Shown one piece after another: positions 1 through 7,387 of a DNA stretch of 64,000 bases; positions within the stretch are counted from its first letter, which is position 1, and each line of letters starts with the position of its first letter. This DNA is from JABGQS01 sp963674545 (GTDB lineage Bacteria; Bacillota; Clostridia; Christensenellales; SZUA-584): positions 3,239,419-3,303,418 of the forward strand of contig CAXXFB010000001.1 in assembly GCA_963674545.2 (NCBI GenBank), in the 5' to 3' direction. The translations under genes were made by a program, and so were the position numbers. The notes beneath the pieces were generated by a model. The model searched no databases, was not told the origin of the DNA, and saw only the letters and a list, made by a program, of their open reading frames with translations.

Positions 1-1098
1 CATGATGTGATAGACAACGGCGACATGTTTAGTATAGAGGCTGTGCAGTTTCGTGATATGATACTGAGCGCTGCACAAGAGAACGATACACTGATTACAG
101 ATTTCGAGCTGTCGATAGATGGCAACCACCAGTATTATAATGCAGAGTTTACTCCTATTCAGCAGCGAAGCAGAAATACTGCCGTCGTTGTTCTGGTCAA
201 GAACGTGACTCAGCATATCAAGGACATGCAGCAGATTCAAGACAACCAGTCGATAATGCTGGAGCGTGAGCGTCTGGCGTCGCTGGGACAGCTTATAGGG
301 GGAATTGCACACAACTTAAAGACACCTATAATGTCCGTAGCAGGGGGAATAGACCAGATAAAGTTCCTGGCAGAAGAATACGAATCGTCGGTAGACGATC
401 CGGAGGTCACTGACGAAGACCACAAAGAGATTGCCGGAGAAATAAAGGGATGGCTTTCGAAGATGAAGGGGCATATGGCGTATATGTCAGACATCATCTC
501 GACGGTTAAAGACCAGGCGACAAACTTTGCGAATTCTGAGCAGGAGTGGTTCACTCTTGATGAAGTGCTAAAACGTGTCAAGATATTGATGCAGCACGAG
601 ATAACCAAAAATCGGTGTCATTATATAGAGGACATAAGAGTAGACAGGAACTTGCGGATCGAGGGCGGCGTTAATAGTATGGTGCAGATCCTCGACAATA
701 TAATTGTAAATGCAGTTCAGGCATACGGTAAAAAAGGCGGAGACATAATAATGCAGGTTTCAAAAGAAGAAGAAAAGCTGCATTTTGTTATCAGTGACTA
801 TGGCAAGGGTATAAAAGAGGATGTGAAGAGCCGGCTGTTCAAGGAGATGATAACAACTAAGGGCAAGAACGGAACGGGACTTGGGCTGTATATGTCATAT
901 AGTACGATAAAAGGTATGTTCCGGGGAGATATGTGGGTCGAATCTACCGTCGGAGAAGGGACGGATTTCCATATAAAAGTTTTACTATATGACGAAAGGA
1001 AGGAAGAAGAGGCAGAAGAGATGACAGAAGAAAACGCAAATGAGTCAACCCAGGAATTTGCTGGTGATTCAGTAGTGGAGGTGAGCGAAGATGCGTAA
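1..1098 (+). CDS. Sensor histidine kinase, 5' end outside window
   Basis: The reading frame is open to the left edge, so the gene starts upstream. What remains is the end of a PAS-like sensor segment and then a kinase core. Counting from the first in-window GTG at 7, the phospho-acceptor H-box is GGIAHNLKTPI with the histidine at about residue 102. The N-box (DNIIVNAVQAYG) and ATP-lid glycines (DYGKGI, GTGLGLYMS) follow in the usual HATPase order. The C-terminal tail after the kinase core is short and strongly acidic. The stop overlaps the start of the next gene by 8 bases, so this kinase probably phosphorylates the REC/HD-GYP protein encoded there. The signal it senses cannot be read from the fragment. 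Confidence 0.93.
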   Translation, partial: HDVIDNGDMFSIEAVQFRDMILSAAQENDTLITDFELSIDGNHQYYNAEFTPIQQRSRNTAVVVLVKNVTQHIKDMQQIQDNQSIMLERERLASLGQLIGGIAHNLKTPIMSVAGGIDQIKFLAEEYESSVDDPEVTDEDHKEIAGEIKGWLSKMKGHMAYMSDIISTVKDQATNFANSEQEWFTLDEVLKRVKILMQHEITKNRCHYIEDIRVDRNLRIEGGVNSMVQILDNIIVNAVQAYGKKGGDIIMQVSKEEEKLHFVISDYGKGIKEDVKSRLFKEMITTKGKNGTGLGLYMSYSTIKGMFRGDMWVESTVGEGTDFHIKVLLYDERKEEEAEEMTEENANESTQEFAGDSVVEVSEDA

Positions 1099-2614
1099 AA
1101 GCCGCAGGGTACAACTGTCTGATGAGTATAAGATCATTGCGATTGATGACGAACAGGGCATACTTGACAGTATACAATCATTGCTTAATCGCAACGGGTA
1201 TATGTGTGTCGGCTTTACGGACCCTATGGAGGGGCTTGAAGAGATTCGCAACAATCATTACGACCTGTTGATACTTGACTATTTCATGCAGCCTATACAC
1301 GGCGAACAGGTCGTTGAAGAGATAAGGAAAACTAACACCGATCTTTATATACTGCTGCTGACAGGCCATAAAGACTTAGCACCGCCTATAAGCACCATAA
1401 AATCGCTGGATATCCAGGCCTATTGTGAAAAGAGCGACAGACTGGACCAGCTTCAGCTTTTGATAGAATCCGGAATAAAATCTATATCTCAAATGAGGAC
1501 GATACAGCAGTTCAGGGACGGACTGCAGAGTATACTCGGAGCAGTACCGAGGATATATCAGCTGCAGCCTATAGGCAGCATTCTTGAGGAGATATTGAAG
1601 CAGTTGCTTCCGATGGTTAAGAGCGAAGATGCTTTTATACTTGTGGATGATATTCCCGGGATAGAGCAGGCCTTGGACCAGAGCGCTAAAAAGAGTATAT
1701 ACAGAGGAATCGGCGATTACGATGTTGATATAGAGGAATTTATGGAACTACTTGATCCGGAACTTATGGAGGCTATTGGCGTCGCAAGGACAACAATGGA
1801 GATCGTAAAGCGGCCGGACGGTATAATATTCCCATTGTGGGATGAAACAAACGCTTCGATAGGCGCTATATATGTGAACAGCATAGACGCAGACGAGGGT
1901 ATAAAGCTGCTTCAGATATATGCAAGGCAGGTTGCTTCTTCAATAAGCAATGCGTTCCTGCATTCGCTGGTTAACACCAAGAACGAAGAACTCAATAATA
2001 CATATGCTCAGCTTAAGGTACGTTATATGGATACCATCGAAGTGCTGCGGCTGGCAGTTGATGCCAAGGATGAGTATACACGCGGGCACAGCGACAGGGT
2101 AGCATATTACGCCAGCAAGATTGGAGAAAGATTTGGACTGTCTTATGCGGATCTTGAGAAGCTGAGGATAGCGGGGATATTCCACGACATAGGCAAGATA
2201 GGAACAGCAGACGATATACTCCTTAAAAACCAGAAGCTGGAGAAGAGCGAGTATGAAGAAGTCAAGCGCCACCCTATAAAAGGCGCAATGATTCTTTCAG
2301 CGGTTTCTATGTTTCAGGATATAGTTCCTATAGTTAGACATCATCATGAATATTACAACGGCAAAGGTTATCCGGACGGAATAAAGGGAGAGAATATAGA
2401 GTTTTTTGCCAGGATAATCTCTGTTACGGATGCATTTGACGCTATGATGAGCGACAGGCACTACAGAAGAAGACTATCACTCATTGAGACTAAAAAACAG
2501 CTAAGCCAGGGTGCAGGCTCACAGTTTGACGCTACGGTTGTGGAAGCTTTCCTCGAGCTGCTTGACACGGATGAAGAGATAAGACAGAAACTGTCGCTCA
2601 AGCCGGGCGAATAA
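1091..2614 (+). CDS. Response regulator with REC and HD-GYP domains
   Basis: A 507-residue protein with an N-terminal receiver domain (acidic pair IDDE near residue 18, phospho-acceptor D63 in LILDYF). A middle region of about residues 140-300 looks GAF-like. The C-terminal HD-GYP domain is complete: GHSDRV, HDIGKIG near residue 365, HHHEYYNGKGYPDG near 418, and DAFDAMMSDR. HD-GYP domains of this type usually hydrolyse cyclic-di-GMP, so phosphorylation by the partner kinase probably controls c-di-GMP turnover. The ATG at 1091 follows GGAGGTGAGCGAAG, a good ribosome site lying inside the end of the kinase gene, which implies translational coupling. A terminator follows at 2633. Confidence 0.93.
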   Translation: MRKSRRVQLSDEYKIIAIDDEQGILDSIQSLLNRNGYMCVGFTDPMEGLEEIRNNHYDLLILDYFMQPIHGEQVVEEIRKTNTDLYILLLTGHKDLAPPISTIKSLDIQAYCEKSDRLDQLQLLIESGIKSISQMRTIQQFRDGLQSILGAVPRIYQLQPIGSILEEILKQLLPMVKSEDAFILVDDIPGIEQALDQSAKKSIYRGIGDYDVDIEEFMELLDPELMEAIGVARTTMEIVKRPDGIIFPLWDETNASIGAIYVNSIDADEGIKLLQIYARQVASSISNAFLHSLVNTKNEELNNTYAQLKVRYMDTIEVLRLAVDAKDEYTRGHSDRVAYYASKIGERFGLSYADLEKLRIAGIFHDIGKIGTADDILLKNQKLEKSEYEEVKRHPIKGAMILSAVSMFQDIVPIVRHHHEYYNGKGYPDGIKGENIEFFARIISVTDAFDAMMSDRHYRRRLSLIETKKQLSQGAGSQFDATVVEAFLELLDTDEEIRQKLSLKPGE

Positions 2615-2632
2615 GCATAACGCAAGTTGCAC

Positions 2633-2660
2633 AGCCTCTTAAATATAAGGGGCTTTTTTT
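2633..2660 (+). terminator. Intrinsic terminator after the two-component pair
   Basis: The arms AGCCTCTT (2633-2640) and AAGGGGCT (2647-2654) pair with one G-U wobble and are followed by a run of T. This closes the kinase/regulator operon. Confidence 0.8.
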
Positions 2661-2670
2661 ATTGCATTTT

Positions 2671-2700
2671 TTAGCAATATACAACGGCAAGTGGTATAAT
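2671..2700 (+). promoter_or_regulatory. Sigma-A-like promoter for the AmmeMemoRadiSam genes
   Basis: A perfect TATAAT lies at 2695-2700 with a weak -35 (TTAGCA, 2671-2676) 18 bases upstream. A small inverted repeat, ATTGC (2661-2665) and GCAAT (2674-2678), overlaps the -35 and might be an operator. The next start codon is at 2723 behind GGAAGTG. Confidence 0.6.
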
Positions 2701-2722
2701 CATAACATAAGGAAGTGATATT

Positions 2723-4108
2723 ATGAAAATAAATAAAACGTATGTCGTTCCTCACCCGCCGCTTATAGTGCCTCAGGTTGGAAGAGGACAGGAAAAACGC
2801 ATACAGAAAACCATAGATGCTTATGAAGAGATAGCAAAACGAATCGCCAAAGAGAAACCCGAGACTATTGTTGTGATAACGCCGCACTCTGTGATGTATG
2901 GAGACTATATTCACATTTCACCGGGAATAGGCGCGAGCGGTGATTTTTGCTGTTTCGGAGCAAAACAGGAGAGTTTTTATAAGGACTATGACACAAGGTT
3001 TGTGAGTGAGCTTTCAGGACAGGCGGCTAATGAAGGGATTGCTGCCGGGACTCTTGGTGAGAGAAATGCTGCACTTGACCACGCAACGCTGGTGCCACTA
3101 TATTTTATAGACAAATATTATTTGGACTATAAACTGGTGAGGATCGGCCTTTCGGGACTGCCGTATATCGACCACTACAGGATGGGGCAGTGTATAGAAA
3201 GGACTGCGGATGGACTTGGAAGAAAGACGGTTATCGTAGCAAGCGGGGATCTTTCTCACAGGCTGACCAGCGACGGACCGTACGAATTTGCAGAAGAAGG
3301 GCCGCAGTTCGATAAGAAGGTCACCAATGCGCTGAAAAAAGCCGATTTCCTGGGGCTGATGCAGATGGACGAAAGCTTTTGCGAAGCTGCAGGTGAGTGT
3401 GGATTGAGGAGCTTTATTATGATGGCGGGTGCGCTTGACGGAAGAAGTGTAAAGACAGATTTTCTTTCGTATGAAGGCCCATTTGGAGTAGGTTATGCTG
3501 TTTGTGAATATACCGCAGACGGAGCGGACGAAACAAGGCGCTTCGGCAAAGAGTATGAAAAGCATCGGATTCAGGAGTTGTCTGATATCAAAGGAACAGA
3601 AGATGAGTACGTAAAGCTTGCCCGGGAGACGCTTGAGACATATGTTAAGCAGCGGAGGTATATTGATGTGCCCAAGGATGCATCAATGGAGCTTACGGAT
3701 AAACGAGCCGGGGTTTTCGTATCGCTTAAAATACACAGCAGGCTGCGTGGATGTATAGGAACTATCAGCCCGACAAAGGATTCTATTGCGCAGGAGATAA
3801 TCGCAAATGCAGTCAGTGCAGGCACCGGAGACCCAAGGTTCGATCCTGTAAGTGAGGAAGAGCTTGGTGAGCTTGTGTACAGCGTTGACGTGCTTGGCGA
3901 ACCGGAGGATATTTGCAGCAAAGACGAGCTGGACGTTGTAAAATACGGCGTGATAGTAAGCAAGGGGTATAAGAGGGGGCTGCTGCTGCCAAACCTTGAG
4001 GGTATTGATACTGTTGACAAGCAGATTGAGATTGCGCTGCAAAAGGCGGGCATTTCGCCGGATGCAAAATATCAGATGCAGAGGTTTGAAGTGGTGAGGC
4101 ACAAATGA
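2723..4108 (+). CDS. AmmeMemoRadiSam fusion: LigB/MEMO1-like plus AMMECR1 domain
   Basis: A 461-residue two-domain protein. Residues 1 to about 270 resemble the class III extradiol dioxygenase LigB / MEMO1 fold (HPPLIVP start, ITPHS, ASGDLSHR, DHATLVPLYFI). Residues about 290-455 are an AMMECR1 domain with its hallmark LRGCIG near residue 340. Proteins A and B of this system are separate in many genomes and fused here. The biochemical role of the system is not settled. It occurs widely in anaerobes together with a radical-SAM protein, which is the next gene and overlaps this one by 4 bases (ATGA). The ATG at 2723 follows a good ribosome site. Confidence 0.9.
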   Translation: MKINKTYVVPHPPLIVPQVGRGQEKRIQKTIDAYEEIAKRIAKEKPETIVVITPHSVMYGDYIHISPGIGASGDFCCFGAKQESFYKDYDTRFVSELSGQAANEGIAAGTLGERNAALDHATLVPLYFIDKYYLDYKLVRIGLSGLPYIDHYRMGQCIERTADGLGRKTVIVASGDLSHRLTSDGPYEFAEEGPQFDKKVTNALKKADFLGLMQMDESFCEAAGECGLRSFIMMAGALDGRSVKTDFLSYEGPFGVGYAVCEYTADGADETRRFGKEYEKHRIQELSDIKGTEDEYVKLARETLETYVKQRRYIDVPKDASMELTDKRAGVFVSLKIHSRLRGCIGTISPTKDSIAQEIIANAVSAGTGDPRFDPVSEEELGELVYSVDVLGEPEDICSKDELDVVKYGVIVSKGYKRGLLLPNLEGIDTVDKQIEIALQKAGISPDAKYQMQRFEVVRHK

Positions 4109-4929
4109 AGATAAAATGCGGGATATGCCCCAGAGGCTGTGAGCTGGCTGAAGGGCAGACGGGATTCTGCAGAGCAAGAAGCTGCAGGGACGGCAGGGTA
4201 GTCTCCGACAGCTACGGCAGACTCACTTCTATGGCCCTTGACCCGATAGAGAAAAAGCCGCTAAACAGGTTTTATCCCGGCAGCTATATACTTTCTGTGG
4301 GCAGTTTTGGCTGTAACCTGCGGTGTTCTTTCTGCCAGAATTACCACATTTCCATGTGCGGATCTGATATAAATACCGTGTATTTAAGCCCCGGCGAGCT
4401 GGTGGAAAAGTCGTGCGGGCTTGAAGGCGATGGAAACATAGGAATTGCTTTTACATATAACGAGCCGTTTATCGGCATAGAATATATACTTGACTGTGCA
4501 AAACTTGCAAAGCAGAAGGGACAAAGAATAGTACTGGTGACCAATGGTTACGTGAACAAAGAGCCGCTAGAAGAATTACTTCCGTTTGTTGATGCGATGA
4601 ATATAGATTTGAAGGCGTTCAATAACGAGTTTTACAGAGAAATCGGAGGAGACTTGGAGACGGTAAAAAGCACAATAGAAGCATCAGCGAAAAGTGCACA
4701 TGTCGAAATAACGACGCTGATCATCCCCGGGAAGAACGACAGCGAAGCCGAAATGGACAGCATGGCACGCTGGATAGCAGGGATAGACAAAAGGTTGCCT
4801 CTGCACGTTTCAAGGTTTTTCCCGCAGTACAGGATGACAGACAGACCACCTACTGCGGTCAAAGAAATATATTCTCTGGCAAAGATCGCAAGGCGGCATC
4901 TTGAATTTGTTTATGAAGGGAACTGCTGA
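4105..4929 (+). CDS. amrS: AmmeMemoRadiSam system radical SAM enzyme
   Basis: A 274-residue radical-SAM protein. The cluster-binding motif is CNLRCSFC near residue 70 (CxxxCxxC spacing), preceded by an N-terminal cysteine-rich segment (CGICPRGCEL, then GFCRAR). TYNEP and the later VDAMNIDLKAF and TLIIPGKND segments match the family's TIM-barrel core. The length is usual for the family. It overlaps the upstream fusion by 4 bases, so the two products are probably made together. The substrate is unknown. Confidence 0.92.
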   Translation: MKIKCGICPRGCELAEGQTGFCRARSCRDGRVVSDSYGRLTSMALDPIEKKPLNRFYPGSYILSVGSFGCNLRCSFCQNYHISMCGSDINTVYLSPGELVEKSCGLEGDGNIGIAFTYNEPFIGIEYILDCAKLAKQKGQRIVLVTNGYVNKEPLEELLPFVDAMNIDLKAFNNEFYREIGGDLETVKSTIEASAKSAHVEITTLIIPGKNDSEAEMDSMARWIAGIDKRLPLHVSRFFPQYRMTDRPPTAVKEIYSLAKIARRHLEFVYEGNC

Positions 4930-4940
4930 AAAGCGAAATT

Positions 4941-4958
4941 TCTGCCAAATATCTGCCA
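4941..4958 (+). repeat. Short direct repeat upstream of the NapH-like gene
   Basis: TCTGCCA occurs at 4941-4947 and again at 4952-4958, 11 bases apart start to start (one helical turn), in the 110-base gap between two genes. It could be a regulator site or chance. Confidence 0.3.
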
Positions 4959-5039
4959 CAATTACTTTAAATTTAATTCATATTTGAATGATAGACTTAT
5001 TTTAAAGCAAACAAGACTAACTTAACAGGAGCATTTATA

Positions 5040-5879
5040 ATGAAATCCAGACACACCAGACTGGCAGCACAGATTTTCTTTTTCTTTTTTGTGGGCGCCA
5101 TAGTTGTAAATAACACCCTTGCTGAATCGGGGGGAGGGTTGTCGTTTATCCCCAGCGCAAGCCTTCATGCTATATGTCCTTTCGGCGCTGTTGAAACATT
5201 CGCATCACTGGTGACCGGCGCCGGCCTAATTAGGCAGCTGCATGCATCCGTCATGGTGATGGGGGCAGCAGTTCTAATACTGACTGTGATGCTCGGTCCT
5301 GTTTTCTGCAGCCATATATGCCCGCTGGGGTCAATACAGGAGTGGTTCGGAAAGCTGGGAAGAAAGATATTCAAAAAACGCTATAATAAATTAATACCGA
5401 AGAAAGTTCATAACGTGCTTAAATATTTACGCTATGTTGTGCTGGCGCTTATAATATGGCAGACATATCAGTCGGCGACGCTTTTATTTGTAAATGTTGA
5501 TCCTTATTATGCGCTTTATCATTTCTGGACGGGAGGCGCAACGATTGCGGCGATATCTATACTGGCGGCAACTCTGCTGCTTTCTCTGTTCGTAGAACGG
5601 CCGTGGTGTAAATATGCATGTCCGTATGGAGGACTCCTTGGCCTTATTTCTAAGATAAGCATATTTAAAATAAGACGGTCTGACACGAGCTGCATAGCAT
5701 GTGGAAAATGTGACAATGTGTGCCCAATGCTGATAGACGTATCGGCGAAAAGCAAGGTTAGCGACACGCTTTGCAACAGGTGCATGAAATGTACGACACA
5801 GGAAGGCGGATGTCCGGTAGGGGAAACCTGCTATAACGGCTTGCCAAAAATAAAGAGCAGCAAGGAGGCGCAGCAATGA
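5040..5879 (+). CDS. NapH-like membrane ferredoxin (4Fe-4S) protein
   Basis: A 279-residue protein with about four membrane helices (near residues 8-28, 65-90, 125-145, 165-190). Two CxxxCP elements face the membrane region (CSHICPLGS and CKYACPYGG), as in the NapH/YccM/RnfB-like family. A C-terminal ferredoxin part has CIACGKCDNVCP near residue 218 and a second, irregular cluster motif CNRCMKC followed by GGCPVGE. Such proteins pass electrons between the quinone or ferredoxin pool and membrane or extracytoplasmic partners. The next gene overlaps it by 4 bases and is probably its partner. The electron donor and acceptor are not shown. Confidence 0.85.
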   Translation: MKSRHTRLAAQIFFFFFVGAIVVNNTLAESGGGLSFIPSASLHAICPFGAVETFASLVTGAGLIRQLHASVMVMGAAVLILTVMLGPVFCSHICPLGSIQEWFGKLGRKIFKKRYNKLIPKKVHNVLKYLRYVVLALIIWQTYQSATLLFVNVDPYYALYHFWTGGATIAAISILAATLLLSLFVERPWCKYACPYGGLLGLISKISIFKIRRSDTSCIACGKCDNVCPMLIDVSAKSKVSDTLCNRCMKCTTQEGGCPVGETCYNGLPKIKSSKEAQQ

Positions 5880-6256
5880 AACATTTAAAGCCGGTCTATA
5901 TATCGATACTGACTCTGGTGATATTCACAGTTGCGTTGCTTGCAGGAATGCAGACCGACTGGTGGCAGACGGAAGGAAGAAGCACACCTCTTGGTGAAAC
6001 GGGCGGAGGAAGAGGCGAAAGTGAGAGCGTGGAAGAGACGGGGGAAACGCAGGAAGACCATGTGTCAGTAAGCGTTAGCGGGAGCACCACTGTAGGTGAT
6101 GCAGTAAGCCTTGGTCTGACGTTTGAACAGCTAAGTGAAGTTCTTGAAGGAGAGATAACTAAGGCTGATGCAGGTGAGAAGATAAAAGACATTGTGACGC
6201 AGAGAGGTTTGCAGTTTGGCGTCGTCAAAGACGAACTGAATTCTTTACTGGATTGA
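5876..6256 (+). CDS. Small membrane-anchored protein of unknown function
   Basis: A 126-residue protein with one N-terminal membrane helix (about residues 8-25), a Gly/Glu-rich linker (35-60) and a helical C-terminal part. I do not recognise a family. The C-terminal part seems to hold two related half-motifs: DAVSLGLTFEQLSEVL and DIVTQRGLQFGVVKDEL (D-x-V-x-x-G-L-x-F-x(n)-L). The start overlaps the NapH-like gene by 4 bases, so a joint complex is likely. Confidence 0.75.
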   Translation: MKHLKPVYISILTLVIFTVALLAGMQTDWWQTEGRSTPLGETGGGRGESESVEETGETQEDHVSVSVSGSTTVGDAVSLGLTFEQLSEVLEGEITKADAGEKIKDIVTQRGLQFGVVKDELNSLLD

Positions 6257-6284
6257 TATAACAAAGATAAATGAGGTGACAAAT

Positions 6285-6914
6285 ATGAAAAGGAATATAA
6301 TTATAATTGTAACTGCGCTGACGCTTGCCTTGCTCGCTTTTGCAGGCTGCGCGGCAAACGGTGAAATAATGCAGGACGATAAAGAAACGGCAGACGAAAC
6401 TATGGCAGAAGACATTACGGACAGCGGTAACATTCAGACGGAACAGACAGATGGATTCGGAGCACAGGCAGCTCTTGAAAAGGATGGTTTTACAATTGAA
6501 GAGATGCTTGTTTACGCTATACAGGACGAGTATATGGCAAGGCAGGAATATGAGTCAATTATGGATGAGTTTGGAGAGCAAAGACCGTTCAGCAACATCA
6601 TAGATGCTGAAGTTACTCATACACAGTGGCTAAAAGAGCTCTTTGATAAGTATGGATATGATATTCCAACAGACGATGCAGCAAAGTATGTTGTGCTTCC
6701 TGCAAGTATGGAAGATGCGCTGGAGGCAGGTGTGCAGGCGGAGATAAACAATATCGCTATGTATGAGAAGTTCATGAAAGAGGATTTGCCGGATGATATA
6801 ATGGACGTTTTTACAGAGCTTCGTGACGCATCTCAGAACCATCTTGCAGCTTTCGAAAAAGGGCCCAGAGGCAGCGGCAACGGAAGCGGCAGTGGTATTG
6901 GCAATAATAATTAG
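6285..6914 (+). CDS. DUF2202 ferritin-like lipoprotein
   Basis: A 209-residue protein with a lipoprotein signal (lipobox LLAFAGC near residue 20), an acidic spacer, and a DUF2202 domain from about residue 60. That domain has the four-helix carboxylate pattern EEMLVYAIQDEYMARQEYE and later HTQWLKELFDKYG. A Gly/Ser/Asn-rich tail ends the protein. DUF2202 is a ferritin-like fold, so metal binding or redox stress defence is likely, but no activity is established. A GTG at 6276 is in frame, but it lies inside the ribosome site GAGGTG (6273-6278), so ATG 6285 is the better start. It sits 28 bases after the previous gene and ends before a terminator. Confidence 0.85.
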   Translation: MKRNIIIIVTALTLALLAFAGCAANGEIMQDDKETADETMAEDITDSGNIQTEQTDGFGAQAALEKDGFTIEEMLVYAIQDEYMARQEYESIMDEFGEQRPFSNIIDAEVTHTQWLKELFDKYGYDIPTDDAAKYVVLPASMEDALEAGVQAEINNIAMYEKFMKEDLPDDIMDVFTELRDASQNHLAAFEKGPRGSGNGSGSGIGNNN

Positions 6915-6944
6915 TAAGAACATAGACTTATATTAGGCAGCACC

Positions 6945-6976
6945 AGGGCGTTCCTTTATAGAGGGGCGCCTTTTGT
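6945..6976 (+). terminator. Intrinsic terminator
   Basis: An 11-bp stem with wobbles, AGGGCGTTCCT (6945-6955) with AGGGGCGCCTT (6962-6972), overlaps a TTTT run. It ends the ferredoxin/DUF2202 operon. Confidence 0.7.
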
Positions 6977-6983
6977 ACTCAGC

Positions 6984-7017
6984 TTGACAAGGCGGCAAAG
7001 CTCTTATAGTATATTAT
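6984..7017 (+). promoter_or_regulatory. Promoter of the non-coding RNA
   Basis: A consensus TTGACA -35 lies at 6984-6989. It is followed by the A/T-rich stretch TATAGTATATTAT (7005-7017), where a -10 can be placed: TAGTAT at 7007-7012 gives 17-base spacing. Confidence 0.6.
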
Positions 7018-7246
7018 AAGAAAACTTAGTGTGAAGTAAGCTGAACGAATAACCTCGATGGCGCCGGTGTTAAAAAACAGGCGATTTGTAGTGAAACTTC
7101 AGCCGAAAAACAAGCATTAGAACTGCGGTCTGTCCAGGGTCTTATGGGAAGGCAATGGATTTTGCCGGAATTGCGGCATAAAACAAGTCCGAAGCGACGG
7201 ACTTAAGGCACTCTAACTCTAAAGGGAAAAGGGTGCTTTTTATTTT
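7018..7246 (+). ncRNA. Structured non-coding RNA of unknown family
   Basis: A gene-free stretch of about 225 bases with its own promoter upstream and an intrinsic terminator at the end. Stems I can pair by eye: GCTGAA (7040-7045) with TTCAGC (7098-7103), enclosing CGCC-gg-TGTT (7062-7071) with AACA-GGCG (7076-7083); and a 7-bp hairpin AAGTCCG (7185-7191) with CGGACTT (7198-7204). Two hairpins exclude each other because they share bases 7163-7166: GGCAA (7151-7155) with TTGCC (7162-7166), or TGCCG (7163-7167) with CGGCA (7174-7178). I could not match it to T-box, SAM, lysine, c-di-GMP, FMN, cobalamin, M-box, SRP or RNase P consensus elements. 6S RNA and raiA RNA remain possible. The trehalose gene downstream has its own promoter, so this is probably a free RNA rather than a leader. 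Confidence 0.55.
7207..7246 (+). terminator. Terminator of the non-coding RNA
   Basis: GCACTCT (7208-7214) pairs with AGGGTGC (7230-7236) with one wobble and is followed by TTTTTATTTT. Confidence 0.75.
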
Positions 7247-7297
7247 GTTTTAAGGAGTTAAAAAAATGAACTAAAAGAAAACGATTGGGCATTAACG

Positions 7298-7326
7298 TTG
7301 AGAAATACTGGGAACATAGCTATAAT
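7298..7326 (+). promoter_or_regulatory. Promoter for the trehalose operon
   Basis: TTGAGA (7298-7303) and TATAAT (7321-7326) are spaced by 17 bases, a near-consensus sigma-A promoter. It lies downstream of the RNA terminator and about 60 bases before the start codon. Confidence 0.75.
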
Positions 7327-7387
7327 AGACGTATGAGTGAAAAGAAATGTAAGCGACAAGACGTATAAGCGAAAAGGGGAGAATACA

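Noticed and set aside
7018..7246. T-box or metabolite riboswitch controlling the trehalose operon
   Set aside because: No T-box GGTGG element or known riboswitch consensus was found, and a TTGAGA-N17-TATAAT promoter lies between its terminator and the trehalose genes.
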